From positions 321,348-385,347 of the forward strand of contig JAEYWY010000002.1 of assembly GCA_023428695.1 (NCBI GenBank): a stretch of DNA of 64,000 nucleotides. The letters are read 5' to 3'. The notes below the pieces were generated by a model that was not told where the DNA came from, made no database searches, and saw only the letters and a program-made list of their open reading frames with translations. The stretch is from Bacteroidota bacterium (GTDB taxonomy: Bacteria; Bacteroidota; Bacteroidia; Cytophagales; Cyclobacteriaceae). How positions within the stretch are numbered: the stretch's first letter is position 1; every line of letters begins with the position of its first letter. A program made the position numbers and the translations under genes. This document shows positions 42,380-51,605 of the stretch, piece after piece.

Positions 42380-43828
42380 TTAGAACTGAAAATATATGAA
42401 GGGCTGAACCTCCGCGGATCGCGTCTGTATGACGAGGACGATCACGGCCACAATGCAGACAGCTTTCATCGGCAGTGACATACGTATGATCCTCGTACGC
42501 ACTTTATCTGTGATATTCTCGGGTATGAAATGGAGAACAAATCCAATGATCATAAGAAGGACAACCCATTTATAGCCCGAGATAAACTGAAACAGAACGT
42601 CCAGGTGGAAATTCAAAACGATCTGTCGCAGCATCACATTCACATTTTCGATATCCGCAGCGCGAAAATAAATCCAGCAGAAGCAAACAAAGTGAAACGT
42701 CAGAAACAGACCGGCGATTCTGCTTACACGTCCCGTAAATCGCGGCCCTATTGTTTCCGACCAACGCTTATGTACGACAAGCGCAATACCATGAAGTCCG
42801 CCCCAAATCACGAAACGCCACGCTGCACCGTGCCAGAGTCCGCCCAGCAGCATGGTGATCATCAGGTTTATATATGTGCGCAACTTACCCTTTCGATTTC
42901 CGCCAAGAGAAATATAGAGGTAGTCGCGCAACCAGGTAGAAAGTGAGATATGCCAGCGTCGCCAGAACTCTGTGATATTGACAGACTGATATGGAGAATT
43001 GAAGTTCGGTGCAAAGTGGAAACCGAGTAACAACGCGATCCCTATCGCCATATCGGAATACCCGGAGAAATCGCAATAGATCTGCAACGCATAGCCATAC
43101 ACTGCAAACAGGTTTTCCAGGCCCGTGTACAAAGCTGGTGCATCAAAAATGCGATCGACAAAATTTATGCTGATGTAATCTGAGATCACTGCCTTTTTGA
43201 ATAAACCGGTCGCGATGAGGAATACACCGTTGCCGAGCATCTCCTCCGTTATATCAACGCGTCTTCTGATCTGTGGCAAAAAGTCCGCGGCCCTGACGAT
43301 TGGACCGGCCACAAGCTGAGGAAAGAACGACAAGTAAAAAGCATAGTCGAGGATGCTCTTCACCGGCTTAAGGTACCCGCGATAAACATCAATCGTATAA
43401 CTAAGTGATTGGAATGTGAAGAATGAAATACCCACGGGAAGAAAAATATCCATGGGTTGGTACTCGCCACCTGTTAAGCCGGTTATCGTACCGAATAGAA
43501 AGTTCGTGTACTTGAAGTATCCGAGTACACCCAGGTTTGCAGTCAGGCTTGCCGCCAGCAACAACTTTTTTCGGAATCGATCCCCGGTTGAGTAGATCGC
43601 CTGCGCAAGGAAGAAATCTATGACGGTTGCATTGATGAGCAGAAAAAAGAAAACTCCGCTGGACTTATAGTAGAAGTACAGGGAAAACAGCGTCACGAAA
43701 ATCAGCCTCGGCCGTTCGTCGTCCCGCAATGCGGTATAAATCACGAGAAAAGCGGTGAACAGGAGCAAAAACAAACCACTGCTGAATATCAGCGGCTCCT
43801 CCGGATTATATGCAAAAAATTCGCTCAT
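42380..43828 (-). CDS. MBOAT family O-acyltransferase (AlgI/DltB-like)
   Basis: A 482-residue polytopic membrane protein that moves acyl (usually acetyl) groups across the inner membrane to an outside acceptor. MBOAT motifs: 'TEFWRRWHISLSTWLRDYLYI', 'LGGLWHGAAWRFVIWGGLHG' with the conserved catalytic His, and the preceding 'GYSDMAIGIALLLGF'. About 10-11 membrane helices. It lies 3 bp after a secreted SGNH hydrolase, which itself overlaps another SGNH hydrolase, so the three form an operon. AlgI/PatA-type proteins work with such partners in O-acetylating glycans; the acceptor here is unknown. Confidence 0.92.
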   Translation of the reverse strand: MSEFFAYNPEEPLIFSSGLFLLLFTAFLVIYTALRDDERPRLIFVTLFSLYFYYKSSGVFFFLLINATVIDFFLAQAIYSTGDRFRKKLLLAASLTANLGVLGYFKYTNFLFGTITGLTGGEYQPMDIFLPVGISFFTFQSLSYTIDVYRGYLKPVKSILDYAFYLSFFPQLVAGPIVRAADFLPQIRRRVDITEEMLGNGVFLIATGLFKKAVISDYISINFVDRIFDAPALYTGLENLFAVYGYALQIYCDFSGYSDMAIGIALLLGFHFAPNFNSPYQSVNITEFWRRWHISLSTWLRDYLYISLGGNRKGKLRTYINLMITMLLGGLWHGAAWRFVIWGGLHGIALVVHKRWSETIGPRFTGRVSRIAGLFLTFHFVCFCWIYFRAADIENVNVMLRQIVLNFHLDVLFQFISGYKWVVLLMIIGFVLHFIPENITDKVRTRIIRMSLPMKAVCIVAVIVLVIQTRSAEVQPFIYFQF

Positions 43829-43831
43829 CGA

Positions 43832-45076
43832 CTAAGGATTACGGCTCGCCACGTATGCCCGGTAACTTTTCATCAGCGCCTCATAAAACATTTCACCCTG
43901 GAGCGAATAGCCGTCACGTGTGAAGTGAACACCATCCGGTCGAAGGAGCCCTTTCTCCTTCCAGAGAAATGCGGAGTCTTTGCCTCCGTTAGCGCGATAC
44001 ATATCCCAGAATGCTAATCCGTTTTCCACGGCAATGGAGAGAATGTCGCTTCGGACCTTTTCAATTCCCGGGTTATGTCGTGTCCGTTTCAGGAATGCGT
44101 CCGGTGGTGTGATCAGCATGATGCATGCATTCGGATTGTTTGCCTTGAGTGATTCAACGAGCTTCCGGACTTCGTACGCAAAGCTCTTGCTGATGCCGGG
44201 ATAGTCCATCGATTCATTAGTACCCAGAGAGATGATGAAAAGGTCGGGATTCAGCCATGTTGTTTGTTTCGTGAACAATTCGGCCTTATTATAGTGCTCA
44301 TACTTCGCACCGTTTACGCCTATCGCGTGATAAAGAATTCCGCTTTGTTCATTCTCAAAGTTCAATCCAAACAGCGTGACATGATTTTGCGCATCATCGT
44401 CGCGAATTCCTTCAAGGATGATATGATTTAAAGGCGCTGGCAACTTTATCCTTTCAGGCTGCCATTCTTTGTCGTCGGAGCCGGTGACACGTGCAAGCTC
44501 CAGCCTGGTGGAGTCCATGATCGACAGTCGAAAACTCTTTCGATCATTGTCGGCAAATACGGAGACCGTATTAAACGCGTAATCCATGTCGGTGTCGGTC
44601 ATACGAATTGAAAAACCAGTACCTGCCTCATTAGTATGAACGGTAATTCCACCGACGCCAATGGGTAACGGCTTAAGCGGATGTACGATGCGTTTTGAAT
44701 CCCAGGGTCCGAAAGAAGTACTTCGGAAATTCGCCGGCTCATTTGTTCCGGCAACACGATACGGGACAATCAGTCCGCGACCGGCGTTTCCAAAAATGTG
44801 TTGCAGATTTCGACGCACCACAGCCGTGAGGTAATCCGCCTGAATGTGAGAATCGCCAATGTGAACAATATTAACCTTTGACCTTTCTCCTTTTTCCAGG
44901 GCATAGAGTTTTTCGAAAAGGGGTTCGAGACTGAAGTAGTTTGAGATAACATTTTCATCCGGCGAGACAAACGCCGCCGACGTGCTCGCCTGCGTATAGG
45001 CAAACAGTGGCAGATGCAGGAGCGTTACTGCCAGGATCAGGATCCGCCGGAATTCAGGGTAACGCCTGTTGTTCAT
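43832..45076 (-). CDS. Secreted SGNH/GDSL-type hydrolase or acyltransferase (second of operon)
   Basis: A 414-residue protein with a signal peptide (about residues 12-28). Block I 'VNIVHIGDSHIQAD' carries the nucleophile Ser, 'SLGTNESMDY' is the block III Asn, and 'PDGVHFTRDGY' provides the Asp and His. It is expected in the periplasm, where it could pass acetyl groups from the MBOAT protein to a glycan, as AlgJ/AlgX or PatB proteins do, or remove them. The start at 45076 gives the signal peptide and overlaps the upstream gene by 23 bp; an ATG-like start at 45133 would overlap it more. Confidence 0.85.
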   Translation of the reverse strand: MNNRRYPEFRRILILAVTLLHLPLFAYTQASTSAAFVSPDENVISNYFSLEPLFEKLYALEKGERSKVNIVHIGDSHIQADYLTAVVRRNLQHIFGNAGRGLIVPYRVAGTNEPANFRSTSFGPWDSKRIVHPLKPLPIGVGGITVHTNEAGTGFSIRMTDTDMDYAFNTVSVFADNDRKSFRLSIMDSTRLELARVTGSDDKEWQPERIKLPAPLNHIILEGIRDDDAQNHVTLFGLNFENEQSGILYHAIGVNGAKYEHYNKAELFTKQTTWLNPDLFIISLGTNESMDYPGISKSFAYEVRKLVESLKANNPNACIMLITPPDAFLKRTRHNPGIEKVRSDILSIAVENGLAFWDMYRANGGKDSAFLWKEKGLLRPDGVHFTRDGYSLQGEMFYEALMKSYRAYVASRNP

Positions 45077-46454
45077 ACTTTTCGAGTTCAAACAGGATGC
45101 TGCCCACAAGTTCTCCCGCCAGTTTTTTGCCACCCTTAAAAGTCAAATGTGTGTAGTCCTTTGCAGCAAGAGCCGGGGTCGCGCGCACAAACTTGACCAT
45201 ACTGTTTTCACCACCCATAGCTTCGTAAAGGTCCCAGAAAACTATTCCGGCCTTTTTCGCTATATGCCGCTGTGTGTCACGCAGCGTTGGAATAGCTTTT
45301 ACTGTGCGATACCTTCCGTTGACATTGGAACTGCGATCACTCACGCTGAGCAGCACAATACTGGCATTCGGAAAAGCTTCCTTGAGTTGATTGATGACCG
45401 TCACCATGCGATCAGCATACCAGGTATAGCGGGACGAATCAAAGTTGATCGCGTTCAATCCATACTGGAGGATAATAAGCTTGTAGTCCCGGTATCGGTT
45501 GAAGGCTTTAAACATCTCCGGCGAAATGGAGTACAGCCCAATGCCGGAATTGCCACGCATACCAAAATTGTCCACATAAATGCCAGGCTCCCCTTCGAAG
45601 CTGACACCGTATACTTCGAGGCTGTCAACACCCTCGAACTCCAGTTCAATTCGCCTCGCCTGAAACTTCTCCTTCTTCCACTCACGGAGTCGACGTGACT
45701 TCTTCAGTTCTGCTACGCGATACAACGTGTCGTCGAGAGTATAATGAAGAAATGAGTTGCCGTGGCTTCTGTAATACACCCGTATTGATTCAAATTCGCG
45801 GAGATAACGCTGACGTGATGATGTAAACTCAACCCAGTTATCGGATTGGGCAATAAAACTATATCCCGACGGACCCATTTCAAAAGTCGCAGCCGAATCG
45901 GGTTTGTTAATGATCGAGTACGTTTTCCAGTTTCCAAACTGCTGTTTTACAGTGTTTCGGAATCCGACAACGTGCGATGTAATCGGAACATACCCCACGC
46001 CACGCCCGCCGAACAAAGTCTGCAACGTATCCCTTACGCTACCGCAGAAAATGTCACCTTCAATGAAGGAATCACCATAAAAAGCGATGCGTACCGATGA
46101 CTTGTTTTTTTTGGCTTTCAGCGTGCTCAGGGCTTTTAGAAAATTATGGATTCCTGTTTTGTCCGGGGTAAAGTCCTCCATGCACGTTAGTCCATCGGCA
46201 CAGGCATAGGATATGGCAGTGCTTTCGGGCTCTTCAACAACGTCGGCCGGGAGTGTATCTGTGGCAACCGTGCTGGTGGAATCTTCATCCAAAGCAAGCA
46301 TCGGTGAATCCTCATCATCCAGAAAAAAAAGGGGATCAACGGTTCGGAAGGCAAGGTTACCAATGCGAAAGGCAGGAACGAACGACAGCATGCCAAGCAT
46401 CAGCGCGACGATGAGTGCGAGCAATAACGGTTTCTGATAAGGAGCTGTTTTCAT
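45054..46454 (-). CDS. Membrane-anchored SGNH/GDSL-type hydrolase or acyltransferase (first of operon)
   Basis: A 466-residue protein with one N-terminal membrane helix ('LLLALIVALMLGMLSFVPAF', residues 10-29) and a periplasmic SGNH domain. Block I 'IAFYGDSFIEGD' carries the Ser; 'LQYGLNAINF' replaces the usual 'GTNE' with a Gly-Leu-Asn; the last block is 'KDYTHLTFKGGKK' with Asp and His. Between helix and domain there is an acidic linker with repeats of Asp/Glu/Ser/Thr (about residues 45-80). It overlaps the next SGNH gene by 23 bp. Function inferred from context with the MBOAT protein; two different SGNH partners suggest two steps of one O-acylation pathway. Confidence 0.85.
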   Translation of the reverse strand: MKTAPYQKPLLLALIVALMLGMLSFVPAFRIGNLAFRTVDPLFFLDDEDSPMLALDEDSTSTVATDTLPADVVEEPESTAISYACADGLTCMEDFTPDKTGIHNFLKALSTLKAKKNKSSVRIAFYGDSFIEGDIFCGSVRDTLQTLFGGRGVGYVPITSHVVGFRNTVKQQFGNWKTYSIINKPDSAATFEMGPSGYSFIAQSDNWVEFTSSRQRYLREFESIRVYYRSHGNSFLHYTLDDTLYRVAELKKSRRLREWKKEKFQARRIELEFEGVDSLEVYGVSFEGEPGIYVDNFGMRGNSGIGLYSISPEMFKAFNRYRDYKLIILQYGLNAINFDSSRYTWYADRMVTVINQLKEAFPNASIVLLSVSDRSSNVNGRYRTVKAIPTLRDTQRHIAKKAGIVFWDLYEAMGGENSMVKFVRATPALAAKDYTHLTFKGGKKLAGELVGSILFELEKYEQQALP

Positions 46455-46462
46455 TCCAACCC

Positions 46463-46470
46463 CAAAGATA
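46463..46470 (-). promoter_or_regulatory. -7 box (TATCTTTG) of the O-acylation operon
   Basis: An exact consensus match on the minus strand ending 8 bp before the ATG of the first SGNH gene, which implies a very short leader. Confidence 0.5.
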
Positions 46471-46507
46471 GAAAAATGCCTGCCTCTCCGAGGAAACTTC
46501 TTCTGTC

Positions 46508-46521
46508 AGTACAATTGTACT
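46508..46521. promoter_or_regulatory. 14-bp perfect palindrome upstream of the O-acylation operon
   Basis: AGTACAATTGTACT reads the same on both strands. It lies 38 bp upstream of the -7 box, where an activator could bind. It is also 40 bp inside the gap after acs. Confidence 0.35.
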
Positions 46522-46561
46522 TCGATATGAGTTTATTATTGGTGGTCGGTTGACTTTATCG

Positions 46562-48454
46562 TCATTGAACGCCGGCGATAATCTCATCTACCACGGTAGG
46601 ATCGAGAAGTGTTGTAACGTCGCCGAGGTTAGATGTATCACCTTCGGCAACCTTCCGGAGAATTCGTCGCATGATCTTTCCCGACCTCGTTTTTGGGAGA
46701 CCGCTTACAAACTGGATCTTATCGGGTTTTGCAATCGGGCCGATGATCTTTGATACCGTATCACGAATATCAGCACGCAGTTTCTCCTGGTCTTTCGGCG
46801 AATCGTAGCAGATTACAAATGCATAGATTCCCTGACCCTTGATGTCGTGAGGATAACCAACGACAGCAGTCTCGCACACGTCCAGATGTTCGTCAATCGC
46901 ACTTTCAATTTCCGCTGTTCCCAGGTTGTGACCGGAAACGATAATGATATCGTCAACGCGTCCGGTGATGCGATAGTACCCATCCTGATCGCGACGACAA
47001 CCGTCACCAGTGAAGTACTTGCCGGGGTAACTTGAGAAATATGTTTCTCTGAATCGCTGGTGGTCGCCATAAATGGTTCGTGCCATTGCCGGCCAGGGAA
47101 ACTTGATGGCAAGCCGGCCCTCAATTCCATTTCCCTGGATCTCAAGTCCGCCTTCGTTCATAACGGCAGGTTGAATACCGGGTAAGGGTAACGTTGCAAA
47201 CGCAGGCTTCAATGGCGTAACACCGGCGATAGGCGAAATCATAAATCCACCGGTTTCGGTTTGCCACCACGTATCAACGATTGGACAGTGTCCTTTCCCG
47301 ATGTGCTTGTCATACCAATGCCATGCTTCCTCGTTGATCGGTTCTCCTACGGTTCCGAGCGTCTTAAGTGAAGAGAGATCAGCCTTTTCTACAAATGAAA
47401 GCGGTGCTTTTTCCAGTGCACGGATTGCTGTCGGCGCCGTGTAAAAAATATTCACCTTGTGACGATCGACAACCTGCCAGAACCGACCCCAGTCCGGCCA
47501 GGAAGGAACACCTTCGAACATCACGGTTGTGGCTCCGGCCGAGAGCGGTCCGTACAGAATATAGGAGTGACCTGTAATCCAACCGATGTCGGCGGTACAC
47601 CAGTAGACATCACCCTCCTCGTATCGAAAGCAAGTTCGGAATGTGTAGTTGGTGTACACCATGTACCCGGCGCAGGTGTGGACCATACCTTTCGGCTTAC
47701 CGGTTGATCCCGATGTGTAAAGAATGAAAAGCATATCCTCTGCTTCCATTTCCTCAGCGCTGCATTGTGCTGTGACCTTTCTGATTTCGTCATGCCACCA
47801 CACATCGCGATCAGCGACCATGTTGATGTTTGTCCCGACGTGTTTATAGACAATTGTGGTTTCAACCTGTTCGCACTTTGTAAGTGCTTCGTCAATGATT
47901 CCTTTCAGATTGATCACTTTCTCGCCCCGATAGCCGCCATCGGACGTGACTACAATTTTGCATCCTGCGTCGGTGATGCGATCCACAAGCGACTTGGCAG
48001 AAAATCCTGCAAAGACAACAGAATGCACAGCACCGATGCGGGCGCAGGCGAGCATGGTGTATGCCAGTTGCGGAATCATCGGAAGGTAAACACATACGCG
48101 ATCTCCCTTCCGGACTCCGTTTGCCTTGAGCATGTTCGCCGTGCGCGATACCTCTTCGAAAAGTTGTTTATAGGTTATCCGGACTGGTTCATGGGCCGGA
48201 TTATTCGGTTCCCAGATGATGGCAACCTGATCCCCTCTTTTTTCGAGGTGCCGGTCGAGGCAGTTTTCGGTTATGTTCAATTTTGCCCCATTGAACCATT
48301 TCGCTTCCGGTTTGTGAAAATCCCACTCCAAAACCGTGTCCCATTCCTTCCGCCACACAAAATCACTTGCTATTTCTGCCCAGAACTCCTCCGGATCCTC
48401 GACGCTTTTCGCATAGGTTTTCTGGTAGTCTTCGAAAGAATTGATCTTATGCAT
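46562..48454 (-). CDS. acs: Acetyl-CoA synthetase (acetate-CoA ligase)
   Basis: A 630-residue AMP-forming enzyme making acetyl-CoA from acetate, ATP and CoA. P-loop-like 'FILYTSGSTGKPKGMVHT' near residues 245-262, acetate pocket region 'GVPSWPDWGRFWQVVDRHKV', 'DTWWQTETGGFMI', 'YFTGDGCRRDQDGYYRITGR' and the acetylatable lysine motif 'PKTRSGKIMRRILRK' near 590-605. Length is close to canonical Acs (about 650). Divergent from the next methyltransferase over a 399-bp region. Confidence 0.97.
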   Translation of the reverse strand: MHKINSFEDYQKTYAKSVEDPEEFWAEIASDFVWRKEWDTVLEWDFHKPEAKWFNGAKLNITENCLDRHLEKRGDQVAIIWEPNNPAHEPVRITYKQLFEEVSRTANMLKANGVRKGDRVCVYLPMIPQLAYTMLACARIGAVHSVVFAGFSAKSLVDRITDAGCKIVVTSDGGYRGEKVINLKGIIDEALTKCEQVETTIVYKHVGTNINMVADRDVWWHDEIRKVTAQCSAEEMEAEDMLFILYTSGSTGKPKGMVHTCAGYMVYTNYTFRTCFRYEEGDVYWCTADIGWITGHSYILYGPLSAGATTVMFEGVPSWPDWGRFWQVVDRHKVNIFYTAPTAIRALEKAPLSFVEKADLSSLKTLGTVGEPINEEAWHWYDKHIGKGHCPIVDTWWQTETGGFMISPIAGVTPLKPAFATLPLPGIQPAVMNEGGLEIQGNGIEGRLAIKFPWPAMARTIYGDHQRFRETYFSSYPGKYFTGDGCRRDQDGYYRITGRVDDIIIVSGHNLGTAEIESAIDEHLDVCETAVVGYPHDIKGQGIYAFVICYDSPKDQEKLRADIRDTVSKIIGPIAKPDKIQFVSGLPKTRSGKIMRRILRKVAEGDTSNLGDVTTLLDPTVVDEIIAGVQ

Positions 48455-48853
48455 GACGGTTTGGTTTTTTTGACGGGGGATAAAAATTGGATTCTTTTTT
48501 CATAAAAACAAGCCAATTTTGAGTTGTGCCCGGACACACAGAAAAAGAAAACGAGGTTTTCACCCTGTTTTTACACAGTCGCAAAAATTTTGGTGCGCAC
48601 CAGTGGTAATTGTTTGAGACTTTGTCTGTCGAAATCGCGTTAAACAATAAGACTGAAATGGGCACCAAAATTTTACCCTAACGCGTGTTGCGGCGTGCCT
48701 GTATGAAAGCACGCGAGTACAGAGAATTCAGTTATCGGGCACGCACCTCAGAGCGCCAACAGACGTCGAAATGAGAAGAAGGATTTTTATTCGCACGAAA
48801 AAGTACCGGATTTCTTGGGAACCAGTTAATTTGAACCTCCTTGCGTAGCTGGC
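48455..48853. other. Divergent intergenic region with nested inverted repeats
   Basis: This 399-bp region separates acs and a methyltransferase. It contains a 13-bp inverted repeat, AAAATTTTGGTGC (48584-48596) with GCACCAAAATTTT (48662-48674), which encloses ATTGTTT (48609-48615) with AAACAAT (48642-48648) and a small AGAC/GTCT hairpin (48617-48627). No clear ORF, no exact -7 box. It may be a regulatory site or a structured RNA. Confidence 0.4.
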
Positions 48854-49651
48854 ATGGCTGCTCCCTTTGATCATATTACACTTGTTCAGGATTCCGTCTT
48901 CAGCCGGAGTGCAATCGGACAATTGCAGCGTAAACACGTTTGGAATTATATCGAACAAATTATTCCCGAACTCGAGGGGCTTGAGATGCTTGAACTTAAC
49001 GTTGGCAGAGGCGAGGATGCGCTTATGTTCAGTGACCGGGGTTTCAACCTCGTGGCAACTGACGTATCTGCCGAGACATATAAACTCACCGAACTAAAGG
49101 CAGAGCGTTATTCGATGCGAAGCAAGATCACCCAACAGTATCTTGATCTCGACACCATGGACGAAGTCCTCTTCGACAGAAAATTCGACCTCATCTTTTC
49201 AAACTTCGGTGGTTTGAATTGCATCAATCCGGAAGGACTTTCAAAAATGTTCGCAAAAATTCCTTCTCTGCTGAAACCGGGAGGAAGGTTCATCGCCGTG
49301 GTCATGCCCAGATTTTGCCTATGGGAGTCGTTGTATTACAGTGTGAAGTTCCGGTTTAAAAAAGCTTTCCGCAGGTGGACTTCGCGTGAAGTTGTTTCCG
49401 ACGATTACGGCATTATGCTTCGCACATGGTATTACAAACCATCACAGGTGAAGAAACTGGCGCGAGCACATTTTAAGATCGTCAAGATAAAACCCGTCGG
49501 GCTTACTCTTCCGCCGGTATGCCTCGACAGTTTCTTCTTCCGAAAGAAAAAATTGTTAATCGGCCTGTACAGACTTGAAAAGAGGCTCAACGGAAGTGGA
49601 TTTGGCGCAGGGATGGCGGATCACTTCCTCATTGATCTGAAACGTCGCTAA
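48854..49651 (+). CDS. Class I SAM-dependent methyltransferase
   Basis: A 265-residue protein with a methyltransferase core: 'MLELNVGRGEDALMFSDRGF' (motif I, with Asn-Val-Gly-Arg-Gly where Gly-x-Gly-x-Gly is usual), 'VATDVSAET' as the end of strand 2, 'FDLIFSNFGGLNCI' and 'KPGGRFIAVVMP'. The C-terminal third is basic and aromatic and could hold the acceptor site. I cannot name the substrate; proteins of this layout are common near polysaccharide or lipid genes. The start gives a good N-terminus 'MAAPFDHITLVQDSVF'. Its stop is 10 bp from that of the convergent ZIP gene. Confidence 0.8.
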   Translation: MAAPFDHITLVQDSVFSRSAIGQLQRKHVWNYIEQIIPELEGLEMLELNVGRGEDALMFSDRGFNLVATDVSAETYKLTELKAERYSMRSKITQQYLDLDTMDEVLFDRKFDLIFSNFGGLNCINPEGLSKMFAKIPSLLKPGGRFIAVVMPRFCLWESLYYSVKFRFKKAFRRWTSREVVSDDYGIMLRTWYYKPSQVKKLARAHFKIVKIKPVGLTLPPVCLDSFFFRKKKLLIGLYRLEKRLNGSGFGAGMADHFLIDLKRR

Positions 49652-49661
49652 CGTTCACCGT

Positions 49662-50429
49662 TTACCCCAATGCGTACTCTGCTGCGACTGCAACCAACGC
49701 ACCAAATACTGCGACGGCGAGTTTGCGTGCGTTAAAATGATGTTCAGGACTGCTCTCAAACACAATTGTCGTCGAAATGTGAAGGAAGTTGCCGCACACC
49801 AGTGCATACAGAAAAATCATAAATTCCCGGGAGATGATCTCGGCAGATGCAAGGTAGCTGTTTATCAGTAAGCCAATAGGCGCCGCGATCGAGAATACTA
49901 CGAGGTGCGGCAGCGCACGTCGCCGGGATCCAAGTTGAAACGCGAGGACCGTCACCAGTGCGAAGGCAGCCGGAGCCCGATGAAGTGCAATCCCGATCAG
50001 GATCGCGTCCATATCATAACCTATTGTGTGGGATCCATGCTCTGCCAACATCGCCCCTTCGAGAAATGCGTGAATACATAGTGCGGCAAGCAGGACGAGC
50101 GCCGAAACACTTCGCTGCGTTGTACTCTGAATATGATGGTGATCGTGTCCGCCATGCGCATGAATATGACCGTGCTCGACGCCGGAGGTGAAATACTCCA
50201 GGAACTGCTGAAGAAAAAATCCTCCGAGCACACACAATCCGATCCACGGTCCCCCTATCGGCTGAGAATAGAGTTCCGGTAATAGGTGTATTACAGTAAT
50301 TGAAAAAAGATATGCACCCGCGAAAACGAGAAGTAATTTATAGTTGGTGTTCTTTCCTTTTGGAACGAGATAAACCAATAGACCCGCCAGAAGCGGAGTA
50401 AAGAAAAGCACCAGCAGTTTCAGTGTCAT
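49662..50429 (-). CDS. ZIP family divalent metal transporter
   Basis: A 255-residue integral membrane protein of eight helices. A His-rich loop 'GVEHGHIHAHGGHDHHHIQS' at residues 90-109 sits between helices 3 and 4, as in ZIP proteins; metal-site residues appear in 'VIHLLPELYSQ' near the second helix and 'IALHRAPAAFALV' near 148-160. Likely imports zinc, iron or related metals, but direction and metal cannot be read. It overlaps apbE by four bases (ATGA), so they are translated together. Confidence 0.85.
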   Translation of the reverse strand: MTLKLLVLFFTPLLAGLLVYLVPKGKNTNYKLLLVFAGAYLFSITVIHLLPELYSQPIGGPWIGLCVLGGFFLQQFLEYFTSGVEHGHIHAHGGHDHHHIQSTTQRSVSALVLLAALCIHAFLEGAMLAEHGSHTIGYDMDAILIGIALHRAPAAFALVTVLAFQLGSRRRALPHLVVFSIAAPIGLLINSYLASAEIISREFMIFLYALVCGNFLHISTTIVFESSPEHHFNARKLAVAVFGALVAVAAEYALG

Positions 50430-51475
50430 AGACTTTGGTCGTCTTGCTCAAGTGTCAATACCTTTTCAATTCCTGGTGTGGCGTACGTTTGAATGTTGCC
50501 GTCTGTATCTGAGAACATCAGGAATGCGTCGATCTCATTTTGTGCCTTCAGCAGTTCAATTGCTTTCTCATGCCCCATTGCCATCAACGCGGTTCCCCAG
50601 CAATCAGCAATCGTTGCGTCGGGAGCAAATACCGATGCGCTGAGAATAGCTTTTCGCGACGGATATCCTGTACGCGGATCAATCGTGTGAGAATAGCGCA
50701 CACCATCAATGATGTGATAGTTGAAGTAATTTCCCGAGGTCGTAAATGACCGGTCCGATATGGACACGTATGCCTTAAAGCGTTGGTCCTCCGGTGTGGA
50801 CGAAGGATCAAGTATGCCAAGTTTCCAGGACTCCCCAGTCTTCATATTTCTGCCAACAGCCATGCCCTCACCACCCACTTCCACCAACATGTTTCTGACA
50901 CCCTTCTCACGAAGGAATGCTGTGATAACGTCGGCACCATATCCCTGACCGATGCCGCCAAAATCCAGTTGCATGCGAGGATCGGTTTTGGTAACACTGT
51001 CGCCAGTAAGTGTGATTCTGTCAAACCCAACCAACGACCGGAGTGAATCAATGACTGTCGAATCGGGATCAATGCGTTTTCCCGGACCGAAGCCCCATGC
51101 GTTCACCAACGGATTCACGGTCGGATCGAACGCCCCGTCACTTGCTTCGTAAACGCGTTTCGCCGTGTGCAATGGAGGAAGAAAGTATGGCCGGCGAACA
51201 GGTATCCCCTTCGCGCTTCGGTTAAACACTGACACTTCCGAAGCGGAATCGTAATTGTTGATCGATCGATTGACTTCCAACAACAACGAGTCAACCTCAT
51301 TCTGGAAATTTCGATCCTTGTCGTCAAAATATGTGATGTGATACGTCGTACCCATCGTCCTTCCCTCAATTCTTAGCGGCTCCCGGACGGCGTTTTCTTT
51401 CCGATAAAAATAAACAGCGAGTATCGCCGCCATCAGGACAGCGCTGTAGAATATGTTCTTTTTGCGGTCATCCAT
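50426..51475 (-). CDS. apbE: FAD:protein FMN transferase (ApbE)
   Basis: A 349-residue magnesium-dependent enzyme that links FMN covalently to Thr or Ser of target flavoproteins, for example Na+-NQR or RNF subunits. It has an N-terminal membrane helix (residues 7-23) and then 'GRTMGTTYHITYFD', 'QLDFGGIGQGYGADVI', 'SFTTSGNYFNYH', 'HTIDPRTGYPSRKAILSASV' and 'DATIADCWGTALMAMGH', which form the FAD and metal sites. Here it is anchored by a helix rather than a lipobox. Coupled to a ZIP transporter by a 4-bp overlap. Confidence 0.95.
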   Translation of the reverse strand: MDDRKKNIFYSAVLMAAILAVYFYRKENAVREPLRIEGRTMGTTYHITYFDDKDRNFQNEVDSLLLEVNRSINNYDSASEVSVFNRSAKGIPVRRPYFLPPLHTAKRVYEASDGAFDPTVNPLVNAWGFGPGKRIDPDSTVIDSLRSLVGFDRITLTGDSVTKTDPRMQLDFGGIGQGYGADVITAFLREKGVRNMLVEVGGEGMAVGRNMKTGESWKLGILDPSSTPEDQRFKAYVSISDRSFTTSGNYFNYHIIDGVRYSHTIDPRTGYPSRKAILSASVFAPDATIADCWGTALMAMGHEKAIELLKAQNEIDAFLMFSDTDGNIQTYATPGIEKVLTLEQDDQSL

Positions 51476-51605
51476 TGCTCAAATCCTGCGAAAGATAGAA
51501 AATTGAACGCGAACGACGTATTGCGCAGCGTCCGGTAATTCTCTTATGGAATAAATTGTTCATTTTTGCTATTCATCGACAGTTGAAACAACGGTCACGA
51601 CAATC

